From NCBI RefSeq assembly GCF_011074885.1, contig NC_054686.1, positions 620,001-684,000 of the forward strand: 64,000 nt of DNA, written 5' to 3'. The position numbers were made by a program, and so were the translations under genes. Shown here piece after piece: positions 19,063 through 29,577 of the stretch. The notes beneath the pieces are model-generated. The model was given only the letters and a program-made list of their open reading frames with translations, was not told the DNA's origin and did not search any database. Origin of the DNA: Brettanomyces bruxellensis. Lineage: Eukaryota > Ascomycota > Pichiomycetes > Pichiales > Pichiaceae. Each line of letters begins with the position of its first letter. Within the stretch, counting starts at the first letter, position 1.

Positions 19063-20415
19063 CTAAACCTGGAACAACGCAGTTCTTGTGAGCCAAGGTT
19101 TTGCAGATATGAAAAGAAGTATTCCAAGTATAATCACGCCTTCAAACGAGAGGCTAATAAATTTTAATACAGTACCCGATGTAAAGTAATTGAAATGATG
19201 GATCACGTTGTAATCGAGCCGATCTAGCATTGCTTTCAGTTCTTCATGATAAGCGTGCTCGAATATTAAACTCAGAACTTCGATTGCAGCTGACAGAATA
19301 AGGCAGCAGGAGGCAGCAATGGATAAAGTTTTAATATTAGTCTTTGATTGTTGCTCTCGCTGCTTTATCTGTAAAATAGCAAGAAAGACTATTAGTAGGG
19401 CCACCGCATTTAAAGAAAATCGGACAATTTTGAGAATTACAAACATAAGACTGAACGAGAGCCCCAGTGACACATGTCGCACCAAAGGATTGGTAGAAGA
19501 ATATGCTCTGAGAAGCAAAGATTTGAAAAAAGAAACCATTTCATTGGACCTCTTTTCCAGAGCCTCAACATCAACATCCTGTGCATATTCCATTTGAAAA
19601 GTGATATCTTTCACTAACACACTTGAGAGATCGGTTGCACCAAAAAGACTATGACATATCTCAAGCCATTCAGGCTGATCGTAACTAGTTATCTCAGTTT
19701 CTTTTTCTTGTCTGCAATAACCAAACAAGTTGAATTTGTATACGACATCTACCTTGTCGGATATTTCTGAAATAGAATCCATGAACTGTTCAGCGGGATA
19801 TGGACCATCTTCCATTTGACTTGAAAGAATATGAAGACCTTTTGCTATATTGTGATAAAAGTCGGTGTTTATCACTTCATCTTTGCCCTTATGATCTAAG
19901 TACATTTCGAAGTGCGGAATACAGTAATTTGAAGAGTCCATACAGGAAATATCTGTAAAGAGCATAATGATAAGTGGAGCAAACATTAGAAAGAAAAGAA
20001 GTGAGAGGATTTTAAAAGTTTCATAGAATGATCTCGCGTTCATTTCTTTAGTGACTTGGGACCTAGTTAGTGTTTTTGTAGAGCTGCTTCCATCAGAAGC
20101 TGACATTTCTTTAGTTGGGGATGTCTCACTTTTAAATTCTCCTGAACTCTTAGATGCATTGTTCTCTGCTGTTCTAGTCTTAAATAATGTGTCATGAGCC
20201 AGAGGGTTAAATATGGAATTCATTTTGGTTTTGTTATTTTGCCAACTAAATGGACTTGCTGCAGTTTGAAACCCTTTAGACATAAAAGAGCTCGTGGTAG
20301 TCTCTGTACCAGATAAGCCTTGTACTGTGCCTCCTTTTTCCATTATTGATGAGTTGCGCTGTGACCTCTCATCGGCTCTCTCCTCGTCAGGATCGGTAAA
20401 AAATGTTCCTTTCAT
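19063..20415 (-). CDS. Four-pass membrane protein, Sur7/claudin-like (unassigned)
   Basis: This 450-residue protein has a 135-residue Ser/Thr/Lys-rich cytosolic N-terminus and a first membrane segment (FKILSLLFFLMFAPLIIMLF). A long loop with paired cysteines follows, including LFGYCRQEKE (the GYC of Sur7/PalI/claudin-type proteins), then three clustered membrane segments near the C-terminus. The layout resembles the fungal Sur7/PalI/Fat3/Ecm7 group, but I cannot name an ortholog. The neighbouring 20785-22149 gene has the same topology and orientation, so the two may be diverged tandem duplicates. YKL187C (FAT3) follows MTR2 in S. cerevisiae and is a candidate. Confidence 0.6.
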   Translation of the reverse strand: MKGTFFTDPDEERADERSQRNSSIMEKGGTVQGLSGTETTTSSFMSKGFQTAASPFSWQNNKTKMNSIFNPLAHDTLFKTRTAENNASKSSGEFKSETSPTKEMSASDGSSSTKTLTRSQVTKEMNARSFYETFKILSLLFFLMFAPLIIMLFTDISCMDSSNYCIPHFEMYLDHKGKDEVINTDFYHNIAKGLHILSSQMEDGPYPAEQFMDSISEISDKVDVVYKFNLFGYCRQEKETEITSYDQPEWLEICHSLFGATDLSSVLVKDITFQMEYAQDVDVEALEKRSNEMVSFFKSLLLRAYSSTNPLVRHVSLGLSFSLMFVILKIVRFSLNAVALLIVFLAILQIKQREQQSKTNIKTLSIAASCCLILSAAIEVLSLIFEHAYHEELKAMLDRLDYNVIHHFNYFTSGTVLKFISLSFEGVIILGILLFISAKPWLTRTALFQV

Positions 20416-20784
20416 TGAATAGCCAACTTATTAGAATTTGGTTGCCGCCAAAAAAGCCAATTTCATATAAATTTAAAAGACATGAGAAGTAGTATCATTT
20501 ACAAAATGCTGCAGTTTATTTCATGTGAAATGATTCTTGTACAAAAGAAAATAGACGCTGTCGTAAGAAAAGAGAGAATTCCAAATACGGAATTTAGGGA
20601 TTTCGTGAAAAAAAAAAAAAAAAGGTACTACCTTAACACAAAAATGTGCAATTTTCAATGTTTGCAAAACGTAGATGAATAATTATCATGATGCAAAATG
20701 CGATAATAAATATCCACTCTTTGTTGGACTATCCTGAAGAAATAATATTAAAATGAAACTAATAAAGGTATTCAATATTTCTTT
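20416..20784. other. Intergenic region between the two four-pass membrane protein genes
   Basis: The 369 bases hold an A16 run (20608-20623) and AT-rich sequence. A 66-codon open frame at 20482-20682 spans the A-run and looks like chance. Promoter of the downstream minus-strand gene is expected near 20416. Confidence 0.35.
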
Positions 20785-22149
20785 CTATTTTGCAACGCTT
20801 TCGCTTGTATCGGAAGCATTTAATGTAAGCTCTGAGGTAGTTGATGCTTTACCACACAATATTCTTTGAAATCCAGAGTAGCCCTGCCCCGCATGGTATT
20901 GCCCAAGGGAGTTATCTGATTTTGCAGTTTTGATTCCTAAACCTGCATTTTTTGAATGTGCAATTAAAACATCCGATGATGCTGATGAATAGCCATTTGT
21001 CTCCATCTTAGATAAAGAGCCAGAGTCAACATTGATTGATGGTGGACGGCCAACGTTAAAAATGTTGTCTGTGGATGTACTTGATGTTCTTGAAAGTTCA
21101 AATCCACCATCACTTTCAAACGATGTAGGTCTCCTATTCAAAAATGCTTCTTCCTCTTCTAGTTCACGAGACTGGACCCTCCCTGATTCAGATGTAGCAC
21201 ACCAGACAGGACCTCCCCAAAGAAATATGCATATAAATTGGAGCAGCACGATTAACCAGAATACAAATAGGTACATAGGTCCACTGTGTACAGTCAACCC
21301 AAAATCTCCTAGCTGTGAACGAATTTCCCGCTTTATTTCTTCGTACAATGAGATATTAATTAAAGCAGAAGAAAGTACAGCAATAAATGAGATTGCTGAC
21401 ACAAAACCAAAAAGTTGTCTCGTAAATGAGGGCATTAACTTATCATTTTTCTGCTTTCCTCGTAGACCGTAATATATTGTTCCAAATATCAATAAAAATG
21501 GCTGGATTATCAATGATGACATCAAAAGACCTATCACAGCAGTATTTCTGGTCCGCCTTTTCTCCAAAAGCGTTTTATAGCTCTTATCTGGCACGTAATG
21601 TTCTGCTTCAGTAGAAAATTCACCTTTCACGTACGCGTACGAAAGAACGATATTTAATCCAACATCTGAGAGCTCTCCCCGATAATCAAAGACGTAGCTT
21701 AGACTTGGCGTTGAGCACCTCACTCTTGAATCACCTTTTCGAATAGCAATAAATTTGTTTGTCACTGCATTGTACGTTTCGGCAGAGCTATATGTGCCAT
21801 AGCACCATCCAGTTATGCTATATTGTATGAATTGGGCTGCTGTAGACACCTGATGGCTGGTATACTGAGCTAAAATTTGAATCTCGGATGTAGTCATAAA
21901 GGAATCGGTCTCACCATCGTTCATTGCAGATTGCAATGAAGTAAATATTCCATTACTGACATCCACATGATTACAATCAAGCTTCGCCAAGTAAAAATGT
22001 GAGTTGTGAAACGGTAGAACAAGTAAGAAAATTACAAGCACTATTGAGATCAAGGATGTCCCAAGCCTTCCAAATTGAAGCAGTCTTGCACGGGGTGTTA
22101 GATTAGAAAATGGTTGGCATATCTGATTTCTTAACTTTGATGAGGTCAT
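20785..22149 (-). CDS. SMA2: Four-pass membrane protein, probable SMA2-like
   Basis: This 454-residue protein has membrane segments at about residues 30-50 (SLISIVLVIFLLVLPF), 205-230, 245-270 and 295-320. The loop between segments 1 and 2 carries cysteines in CNHVD and ITGWCYGTYS, a Sur7/claudin-type W-x-C pattern. The cytosolic tail is Ser-rich. In S. cerevisiae the gene divergent from ORC1 is SMA2 (YML066C), a meiosis-specific prospore-membrane protein with multiple membrane segments; the same divergent pairing occurs here across 377 bases. Topology is clear, the SMA2 name rests mainly on gene order, and Ecm7-like proteins are an alternative. Confidence 0.55.
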   Translation of the reverse strand: MTSSKLRNQICQPFSNLTPRARLLQFGRLGTSLISIVLVIFLLVLPFHNSHFYLAKLDCNHVDVSNGIFTSLQSAMNDGETDSFMTTSEIQILAQYTSHQVSTAAQFIQYSITGWCYGTYSSAETYNAVTNKFIAIRKGDSRVRCSTPSLSYVFDYRGELSDVGLNIVLSYAYVKGEFSTEAEHYVPDKSYKTLLEKRRTRNTAVIGLLMSSLIIQPFLLIFGTIYYGLRGKQKNDKLMPSFTRQLFGFVSAISFIAVLSSALINISLYEEIKREIRSQLGDFGLTVHSGPMYLFVFWLIVLLQFICIFLWGGPVWCATSESGRVQSRELEEEEAFLNRRPTSFESDGGFELSRTSSTSTDNIFNVGRPPSINVDSGSLSKMETNGYSSASSDVLIAHSKNAGLGIKTAKSDNSLGQYHAGQGYSGFQRILCGKASTTSELTLNASDTSESVAK

Positions 22150-22526
22150 AACCGGAGCTAGTGTGATATATCAACACAGAAAGTGGAACCGCAGAATACG
22201 TAAAGATCCCGCATATATAGTATCAATTCACTCCCAAAAATTGGTTATGCTGAATATTTAACCTTTGGTATGCCACTATTCTTTGATGTTACACGCTCAA
22301 CCTCAAATAAGATCACACGATAACGAATACAGGGGCCAGGTCGGTAAGTTGAGAAGAGATAATCTAATAATAATGATAACGAAAATAAAAAATTCCCGCT
22401 TTGATGAAAAAATAAAGTAAATACTAAATTTACATCACACAATGAGATCGATCATCTGAACGTTTCCACTTGCAGTCTTCCTAAGTAAATAAATAATTGA
22501 CCACATTTCTTTGAATTTGCAGGATA
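22150..22526. promoter_or_regulatory. Divergent SMA2-like/ORC1 promoter
   Basis: 377 bases with AT-rich stretches. I see no ACGCGT (MCB) element that would mark ORC1 as an MBF target. The sequence TTTGCAG six bases before the ORC1 ATG looks like a 3' splice site, but no branch site or donor is visible. Confidence 0.3.
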
Positions 22527-24917
22527 ATGGCGAAAACTAGGAAGCAGATGAAAGGATGGCAGTACATCCTCGATGAAGATATTAATGAGGAAGCCTCCAA
22601 GAAGGTTTCTGACTCTCTTCCAAAACGTTCATTGAGAAATAGTAGAAGGTCGCATAGAAAAGATCCAGAGATTGTCCTTCGCAGAGATAATGATAATTTA
22701 GAGGTGAAGATGGGTGATATTCTTTTAGTGAATGATGACGAATCAGCTGATGAGCAGGGAAAGGAAGAGGATCTTCCCTCAATTGGTTTCGTGAAAGATA
22801 TTGCTTTTGGAACAGATAGTTTTCTTGATGTCCGTGTTCTTTGGTTCTACAGAATTTCAGAAGTTGATGAAGACAAGTTGCCAGAAGGTAGAAAATCTTA
22901 TAATGATAATGATACGTTTCTATGCCCAGTCATGGATAAGATTACTCTTAGTGACATATTGACGAAATGTACAGTTATTTCGGATGCAACATTGAAAAAA
23001 ACTGTTATAGACGAGTCCAATCAGGATACGACTTTTGTGTGTAGGAGATTTTGTGATAGCGATGCTGAATATTTTACCGATGTGATTGATTGGGATGAAA
23101 TGTTCAAGTGCTTCCAAGATAATCACGAAGATTTTTACAAATTGGTGAAGAACTTGACTGTGCGTCCTACAGTGAAGGGGTTTGCCAAAAAATTGTTTAA
23201 ACAGGGAATAGATCCAAGGTCATTGAAGGCTGAGGAGAAAAAACTGAAACGGAAGAAGAAAAGGCAACAGCAAAAGAATACAAAGAAACTGGATTATGCT
23301 GAGAATGATGATGATGATGATGATATTTATGATGATGATGATTTCTATGTTTATGATTTTGAGGAGAAATCTGAAGACAGCCAGGCCGAACTGGAGGACG
23401 AAGATAGTGGTGAAGAGTATGTCGATCGTAAATTTCGGAGTTCGCCAAGAAAGAAGAAGACTCGGGCTGCTGGCAGACCCAGAAAAAGAAAGCGTTCCGT
23501 GAAAAATGTCAACACACCAAAAAAGCGTTTGAAGCCAAGGCTTCCCCGAGTTGCAAGGAAATTTCAGTTTAACGAAGATGCCAAGGAGCTTGATATTGAT
23601 TCGCTCTGGGAGGCTAATGCCGATTCTGAGACTTCTAAAGCGCTTAGAAGAGCAAAGAAGGTTTTACATACATCTGCCAAACTTCACTCTCTTCCATGCA
23701 GAGAGGAAGAGTTTAGTCGGCTTTTTTATACACTAGAGAGTGCTGTCCAGTCCCAGATCGGAAGATGCATATATGTGAGTGGTACTCCTGGCGTTGGTAA
23801 GACTGCTACAATTAGAGAAGTGATTAAACAGCTTGCTACGTCCTTTATAGCTGAGACAAAGCAGAAGATGTTTAATTATGTTGAAATAAACGGCCTTAAA
23901 TTGATATCACCACAATCATCATACGAAGTACTTTGGGAAAAGGTTTCAGGAAAGCACGCCACCACTTCTAATTCACTTGTTTTGCTTGAGGAATATTTTA
24001 ACAAAGAAGACACAAAAAGAAAGCCCTTGGTAGTTCTTCTAGATGAAATGGATCAAATTGTTACCAAGAATCAGAGTGTGATGTACAATTTCTTTAACTG
24101 GCCATCTTATCAAAATTCGAAATTAATTGTTATCGCCGTTGCTAACACGATGGACCTTCCGGAGAGAATGCTTACCAATAAAATATCGTCTCGTTTGGGG
24201 TTGACAAGAATTCAGTTCTCAAGTTACACCTACACCCAGTTGAGCAAGATTATCAAAAAAAGGTTGGAGAAGTTGGGACGATTGAATAAAGAGAGAATGG
24301 TGATTTCCAAGGATGCAATCGCATTTGCATCCAGAAAAGTTGCTTCCGTGTCTGGTGATGCCAGACGAGCACTTATGATCTGTATTCGAGCCGTGGAGAT
24401 AGCAGAGACAGAATTCATGGGGAAATCAAAGGAAGAAAAGAAAAAGCTTGACGGTAAGTATACTGTTACGATCATGCACATTATGAAAGCTGTGAATGAA
24501 ATAGCCTCGTCACCAATTTCTAATTATCTTTCTGCACTTCCGTTTATGTCAAAGATGTTTTTGGCTTCAATATTGTTACGAATGCGTAGATCCGGTGTTG
24601 CTGAAGTTTTCGTTGGTGATGTTATAGATGAACTCAACAACCAATTTCATGTAATGCTTTTCACTGACTTGAGAAAGAGGCTTGATCCCGAACAACTAGA
24701 CTTGCTTGATGTGATTTATGGAGTCCGTGGGAAATCTCAGATTCGACCTAGGGGACTTGATTTTATTATGACGGATCTTGAAGAAAATGGGATACTTATT
24801 GTACAACAGACAAGGCTTGAGCGTAGCAGACTATTACGATTAAATGTGAGTCAAGATGAGATTTTGAACGGTTTTAGAAAAGACGATCTGATTCGAGAAG
24901 TCATCGCAAGCAGATGA
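22527..24917 (+). CDS. ORC1: Origin recognition complex subunit 1
   Basis: This 796-residue protein is the AAA+ ATPase Orc1, which with Orc2-6 binds origins and loads MCM. Domains in order: a BAH-like region (about 55-205), an acidic and Lys/Arg-rich linker (about 235-345) with an AT-hook-like GRPRKRKR, the AAA+ core with Walker A GTPGVGKT at 419-426 and Walker B VVLLDEMD at about 501-508, sensor motifs, then the winged-helix C-terminus. It is shorter than S. cerevisiae Orc1 (914), mostly in the linker. Sir3, its silencing paralog, lacks ATPase motifs, so this is Orc1. Order ORC1-TEM1-RPS1 with the same orientations occurs in S. cerevisiae (YML065W-064C-063W). Confidence 0.96.
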   Translation: MAKTRKQMKGWQYILDEDINEEASKKVSDSLPKRSLRNSRRSHRKDPEIVLRRDNDNLEVKMGDILLVNDDESADEQGKEEDLPSIGFVKDIAFGTDSFLDVRVLWFYRISEVDEDKLPEGRKSYNDNDTFLCPVMDKITLSDILTKCTVISDATLKKTVIDESNQDTTFVCRRFCDSDAEYFTDVIDWDEMFKCFQDNHEDFYKLVKNLTVRPTVKGFAKKLFKQGIDPRSLKAEEKKLKRKKKRQQQKNTKKLDYAENDDDDDDIYDDDDFYVYDFEEKSEDSQAELEDEDSGEEYVDRKFRSSPRKKKTRAAGRPRKRKRSVKNVNTPKKRLKPRLPRVARKFQFNEDAKELDIDSLWEANADSETSKALRRAKKVLHTSAKLHSLPCREEEFSRLFYTLESAVQSQIGRCIYVSGTPGVGKTATIREVIKQLATSFIAETKQKMFNYVEINGLKLISPQSSYEVLWEKVSGKHATTSNSLVLLEEYFNKEDTKRKPLVVLLDEMDQIVTKNQSVMYNFFNWPSYQNSKLIVIAVANTMDLPERMLTNKISSRLGLTRIQFSSYTYTQLSKIIKKRLEKLGRLNKERMVISKDAIAFASRKVASVSGDARRALMICIRAVEIAETEFMGKSKEEKKKLDGKYTVTIMHIMKAVNEIASSPISNYLSALPFMSKMFLASILLRMRRSGVAEVFVGDVIDELNNQFHVMLFTDLRKRLDPEQLDLLDVIYGVRGKSQIRPRGLDFIMTDLEENGILIVQQTRLERSRLLRLNVSQDEILNGFRKDDLIREVIASR

Positions 24918-25033
24918 TTGATTAGCCACAATATTTTAGAACTAATATACAATTGTAGATTATAAATTATGCGAGAAAATGGAGAAGTTCATTTATGTAG
25001 TCGGTATTTTTTACGTTCAGTCCTTGAAAATGT

Positions 25034-25984
25034 TTACACATTCTGGTAAAGAAGAATTGGTTCGCCCGTATTCACAATCTCTGGGATCTTCAGCCGTAAA
25101 TCGAACGTTTTGCTGATCACGATCTTAAAGATCTTCTGAATGTTGATAGATGCACATGTGGAAGTAAATATAAGTGGTGCATTCATTGCTCTTGCGTACT
25201 TTTTAGCCTGCCTTGTGATTTCCTCCTGTTGCTCATCGGGAAGATCAACAAACAGGTCGTACTTAGTGCCAACCAAAAATGGAATGGCCGTTCTGTTGAA
25301 TCCTCTTGCTTGACGATACCAATCTTTCACAGATCTCAAAGTGATCTTTCGTGAAAGATCAAACATGAAGAGAACAGCAACGGCATCGCTTGCCACCAGG
25401 GGAAGCATGTTTGTAAACTCAGCCTCTCCACCTAGATCCCATATTGAGAATGTGATTTCCGTGTTCCTTATCCGTATTGTCCGTTCCATAAAATTCACGC
25501 CCAACGTCTGTGTGTATATCTCATCAAAGCAATTCTCGACATATTTTACCATCAAAGAGGTTTTTCCAACCTGTGCATCGCCGACTAAACCTACTTTCAA
25601 TGTTACCGTGTTCTTTTCTGAATGGTGTGAGGAATTGGATGCACCTTCAGCAACTCTTGTAGATGTCCTGGATCCTGTCCTGTTTGGACCCGTTGAAGTA
25701 GCCCGTTGTTCACTTGATGCCCTGTTGTGTGGTGTTTGCATATTCTGCAATGATGTTGATGTTGTTAATTGTGGTTGTCCGTGTGTTATCATTTCCGAAG
25801 CCGCCCTTTGAACGGGAAGTATTCCAGATATATCCCTTCTTAAATGTGTATATCGCTCGTGAGAACTTCCATTACGATTATCTAACTGGCTACTAGCAGA
25901 ACGGGCAGATCCTAAATTGTGATCTGATCCATGCTGGTCTGCATCCATCTGTGAGGAACTTACACTTCTATGTTGGCTATTCAT
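25034..25984 (-). CDS. TEM1: Mitotic exit network GTPase Tem1
   Basis: This 316-residue protein is the Ras-like switch Tem1/Spg1 that triggers mitotic exit and septation at the spindle pole body. Motifs: G1 GDAQVGKT (135-142), [13 protein letters not shown] effector region, G3 WDLGG (182-186), G4 TKYD (240-243), and the family signature [15 protein letters not shown] with GEPILLY at the end. The residue after DLGG, Gln in Tem1 and Spg1, is Glu here. A 125-residue Ser/Thr/Gln-rich N-terminal extension is absent from S. cerevisiae Tem1, while the C-terminal tail is short. The ATG at 25984 is the only sensible start upstream, though the extension could be shorter. Confidence 0.95.
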   Translation of the reverse strand: MNSQHRSVSSSQMDADQHGSDHNLGSARSASSQLDNRNGSSHERYTHLRRDISGILPVQRAASEMITHGQPQLTTSTSLQNMQTPHNRASSEQRATSTGPNRTGSRTSTRVAEGASNSSHHSEKNTVTLKVGLVGDAQVGKTSLMVKYVENCFDEIYTQTLGVNFMERTIRIRNTEITFSIWDLGGEAEFTNMLPLVASDAVAVLFMFDLSRKITLRSVKDWYRQARGFNRTAIPFLVGTKYDLFVDLPDEQQEEITRQAKKYARAMNAPLIFTSTCASINIQKIFKIVISKTFDLRLKIPEIVNTGEPILLYQNV

Positions 25985-26768
25985 GTCAATGATTGGAATG
26001 TAAGTTCTAGGTTTTCTGTTGTTCTATCCGGGTCCTTGATAATTTCAACGGAAAATTATTGAATGGCTTCTTTCTGCTCCGCCTCAAACAGATAAAAATT
26101 TCCCTAATTAGGTTTGGTATCTAGTCTTGTGTAGACTGAAGCCGATACGATATACATAATTGTATTTATCTTCAGTAGCGCTAACGCATTTCAGATCAAT
26201 CACACTTCCTCATTTATGCACCTGTTTACACTTGCCGTTTTTGGCGCGTCTTCAATGCTGCCCGGAAGAAAAAAAAAAAAATAAAATAAATAAAGACGGG
26301 TGAATTCAATAAAAGCTGAGAATATTCGGTCGACAACGAAATGTCTCGAGATCCACGTGATGACTGATGGAAAAATGAACCCTCAACCATTTCTCGGTGC
26401 AAGGTGTATTCAAATTTTTTTATCCCAGGTTCGCGAAGTTGTTTGTGACTTGCTTTTGAAGGAATCCTCCCGCGAAATTTTGGGCTCTTCCACTAATCAA
26501 ATAGTAGGCTTTTTCAAGATAATTGAAGTCTATTGTTTCTCTGCGATTTCCGCCTTTTTTTTTTTTTTTTTCTCACTCACCCCAAGGATACTTTTTTTCG
26601 CAGGTAAAAAAAATATTTTTTCAGCCTAATACTCAGTAGTGGAAGAATAATCCAGAGCGAGCACTGAAATATACTTAGTTCATACATCTACTCCAACCGC
26701 TAAGTTCACCTTCAACTCTTTTTATCGAAAGCTTTGTCTAGTGTGGATATCTAAAAGTACAGTACAAT
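25985..26768. promoter_or_regulatory. Divergent TEM1/RPS1 promoter with CACGTG and T17 tract
   Basis: The 784-base region contains a CACGTG site at 26354-26359 (Cbf1/bHLH type), an A13 run at 26269-26281 and a T17 run at 26555-26571 about 200 bases before the RPS1 ATG. T-rich tracts are typical of strong ribosomal protein promoters. No clear Rap1 site (ACACCCATACAT) is seen. A small open frame here (26300-26629) is not gene-like. Confidence 0.45.
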
Positions 26769-27536
26769 ATGGCTATCGGCAAGAATAAAAGACTATCCAA
26801 GGGAAAGAAAGGTCTCAAGAAGAAGGTCGTTGACCCATTCACCAGAAAAGAATGGTACGACATTAAGGCCCCAACCACTTTCGAAAACAGAAACATGGGC
26901 AAGACTTTGATCAACAGATCCACTGGTTTGAAGAGTGCTGCTGACGGTTTGAAGGGCAGAGTTTTCGAATTCAATCTTGCTGACCTTCAGGGTTCCGAGG
27001 ACCACGCATTCAAGAAGGTTAAGTTGAGAGTTGATGACGTTCAGGGAAAGAACCTTTTGACAAACTTCCACGGATTGGACTTCACAACTGATAAATTAAA
27101 ATCTCTTGTTAGAAAGTGGCAATCTTTGGTTGAGGCCAACGTCACTGTTAAGACTTCTGATGATTACGTCTTGAGAGTGTTCTGCATTGGTTTCACCAAG
27201 AGACAGGCTAACCAGATTAAGAAGACCACCTACGCTCAATCTTCCCAGTTGAAGCAGGTCAGAAAGAAGATGATGGAGATCATGACCAAGGAGGTCTCCA
27301 ACTGCACTTTAGCTCAGCTCACTGGTAAGTTGATTCCAGAGGCTATTGGCCGTGAAATCGAGAAGGCTGCACAGTCCACCTTCCCATTGCAAAACGTCTA
27401 CATCAGAAAGGTTAAGTTGTTGAAGCAGCCTAAGTTTGATTTGGGTAACTTGTTGGCTTTGCACGGTGAGGCTACCGAGAACGATAAGGGTAAGAAGGTT
27501 GCTGGCTTCAAGGATGTCATTTTGGAGACTGTCTAA
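26769..27536 (+). CDS. RPS1: 40S ribosomal protein eS1 (S3a)
   Basis: This 255-residue protein matches Rps1/eS1 along its whole length: [24 protein letters not shown] at the start, [22 protein letters not shown] and the closing [12 protein letters not shown]. It is a core 40S component near the mRNA exit channel. Length equals S. cerevisiae Rps1 (255). Codon use is clearly biased (GGT, AAG, TTG, TCC), as expected for a highly expressed gene and unlike its neighbours. No intron is present. Confidence 0.98.
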   Translation: MAIGKNKRLSKGKKGLKKKVVDPFTRKEWYDIKAPTTFENRNMGKTLINRSTGLKSAADGLKGRVFEFNLADLQGSEDHAFKKVKLRVDDVQGKNLLTNFHGLDFTTDKLKSLVRKWQSLVEANVTVKTSDDYVLRVFCIGFTKRQANQIKKTTYAQSSQLKQVRKKMMEIMTKEVSNCTLAQLTGKLIPEAIGREIEKAAQSTFPLQNVYIRKVKLLKQPKFDLGNLLALHGEATENDKGKKVAGFKDVILETV

Positions 27537-27966
27537 GCTAATAATATTTCTTCTTATTTGTACTGTTGTTTAATTTGAGTTAATGCAACATGAATCTGTA
27601 TGCACATATATATTTGTTAATTTATCATCGCAGATGATATAAGAGCTGCCGGTTTGTATAAGGGGCTGGTAGTGCATCTTGGGAAGGGGAGACTTGAAAA
27701 TTGAACTTTCTGGTCATTAAGCATTTGGTGGACGAGAATGCTCCACTTTAAGTGAAAAGTCTTCAGCTTATTGAATTGATTAAGTGTGGCTTCGTAATAA
27801 TATATACTCTACTTATGGCTTTGAACTTTTCAAAGATGACATACATGTGCGATCTTTATATTTACTCTGACTATCTTTTTGTTAAAAAAAAATCATTTTT
27901 CATAGCCAGCAACTATTATACACAAGATGAATTAAATATCATCAGGAATATTTCACTCATAAAAGA
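27537..27966. other. Convergent 3' intergenic region RPS1/MUP1
   Basis: 430 bases between converging genes, rich in TATATA-type and T-rich terminator elements (for example 27605-27615 after RPS1). No gene or RNA is seen. Confidence 0.4.
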
Positions 27967-29577
27967 TTAAACCTCATCCTTCGTGTGGGAAAATCCGACC
28001 TGGCTGATGGTGCTCGACTCTGGTGCATCCTCGCCGTTCTTAACTTTGATGATCTTACGCCTCCAGAAGCCGTCCTCATCCAATTCCTTAGAAGAGTGTA
28101 AATGGTAGCCGCCAATAGCCGGAAGAATGTGTGCCCAAACCAACCAGTATAAGGCACCGAAGCAGAAGATACCGATACCGACAACACAATGAAGATAATA
28201 AGGAAGGTGCTCGTAGACCGAATTACCCGCAGAAGGTGCAATGTAAGGTGCCACCACCAAGTAAGCAGATGCCAAGAGGAAGAATGCCGTAACTGGAATC
28301 GTTGCTTTGATTGGTGGATTCCAAGTCTGTCTTCCCTTTTTGTTCTGGTAATGAAGCCAAAGAAGACCAATTGCAACCAAAAGATTGACGATGTTCAATG
28401 GGTATGAAATCAAGTTAAGAATGAAGTTGTACGCATCTCCTGGAGGAGGAGCCACAATAGTGATGACACAAATCACCCAGTGCTCGAGCAAGCCCACAGC
28501 GGGTGTATTGAAAGGTTTTTGTGTAGCAAAAAATGAAGAGAATGGGAGAATACCTTCTCTTCCCAACTGTTGGACAATTCTACCTTGAGAGAATATCACA
28601 GACAACACGTTTCCAAGAGCTGAAAGCGCCACAAACACAGATAACGCTTTTTGAGATTTCACACCGAACGCTATCTTGAAAAAGAGAGATGCGACAATCT
28701 GGCCAGAGCTGGCAAGTTGTTCTAACGGCACAACTGCGAAGTATGCAATGTTGACAAGCATGTATATTATTGCCAAGAAGACCACAGCGATTGGTCCAGA
28801 GAACTTTAAAGTCTTCACTGGGTTCTTCACCTCACCCAAGGCATAGTTGGCGTTGGAATAACCAATGAACGACCAAATAATGTTGTACAAAGCAGTAACG
28901 ACACCATATCCGGTGGCTCCTTCACCACTGAATGCATGGTGAAAGTTAGTTGTACCTGGGGCACCACTTATTTTTCCGGCAAGTCCAACCCATCCGGTCA
29001 CAGTAATGATCAAGATGATGATTAGCTTGAATAAGCCCAAAATGTTCTGGAGATACATGCCCACTTTAATGTTCGCGGAATGAATTAGAAATGCAAATGT
29101 AATGCAAGCAATACCAACGCCACGTTCATTCCATCTAGTGACTTCAACTCCGGCAGCGGTAAGAATATATTCACCGAAAACAATAGAGTTTCCTGCAGCC
29201 CAACCTAAGAAGAAGACGTATGCACCATACATACACGAAATAAGAAACTTTGGTTTAGTGTACACGTACTCCAAGTAGTTCTTTTCACCACCGTTTTTCC
29301 GAATGGCCGATCCGAATTCCATGTACACGTACAAACCCGCCAATGCAATCAAGGATCCAACAACCCAAAGAATAAGCGATAGTCCAACAGATCCCGAAAG
29401 TGCATAGATTGTGGATGTCGTGGAGAAGATACCGGTACCGACCATACGATTGAAAATCAATCCAATTGCAGAGATAATGCCAATCTTTTTCTCATTCTCG
29501 TCCATTGGTGTAACAACACCACTTGAGAGTTCAAACTCCTCCGTCTCAGCTTCAGCTTTGTCTTTCGTTTCGCCCAT
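27967..29577 (-). CDS. MUP1: High-affinity methionine permease Mup1
   Basis: This 536-residue APC-superfamily transporter has about 12 membrane segments and matches Mup1 closely: GLIFNRMVGTGIFSTTSTIY in segment 1, GLYVYMEFGSAIRKNGGEKNYLE, IIWSFIGYSNANYALGEVKNPV and NVLSVIFSQGRIVQQLGREG. The hydrophilic acidic N-terminus is where Mup1 is ubiquitinated during methionine-induced endocytosis. It imports methionine at the plasma membrane. The promoter contains an exact Met31/Met32 site, fitting sulfur control. Confidence 0.96.
   Translation of the reverse strand: MGETKDKAEAETEEFELSSGVVTPMDENEKKIGIISAIGLIFNRMVGTGIFSTTSTIYALSGSVGLSLILWVVGSLIALAGLYVYMEFGSAIRKNGGEKNYLEYVYTKPKFLISCMYGAYVFFLGWAAGNSIVFGEYILTAAGVEVTRWNERGVGIACITFAFLIHSANIKVGMYLQNILGLFKLIIILIITVTGWVGLAGKISGAPGTTNFHHAFSGEGATGYGVVTALYNIIWSFIGYSNANYALGEVKNPVKTLKFSGPIAVVFLAIIYMLVNIAYFAVVPLEQLASSGQIVASLFFKIAFGVKSQKALSVFVALSALGNVLSVIFSQGRIVQQLGREGILPFSSFFATQKPFNTPAVGLLEHWVICVITIVAPPPGDAYNFILNLISYPLNIVNLLVAIGLLWLHYQNKKGRQTWNPPIKATIPVTAFFLLASAYLVVAPYIAPSAGNSVYEHLPYYLHCVVGIGIFCFGALYWLVWAHILPAIGGYHLHSSKELDEDGFWRRKIIKVKNGEDAPESSTISQVGFSHTKDEV

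Noticed and set aside
26300..26629. A 109-codon frame in the TEM1/RPS1 promoter
   Set aside because: It ends in a Phe run translated from the T17 tract and overlaps promoter elements; no family resemblance.
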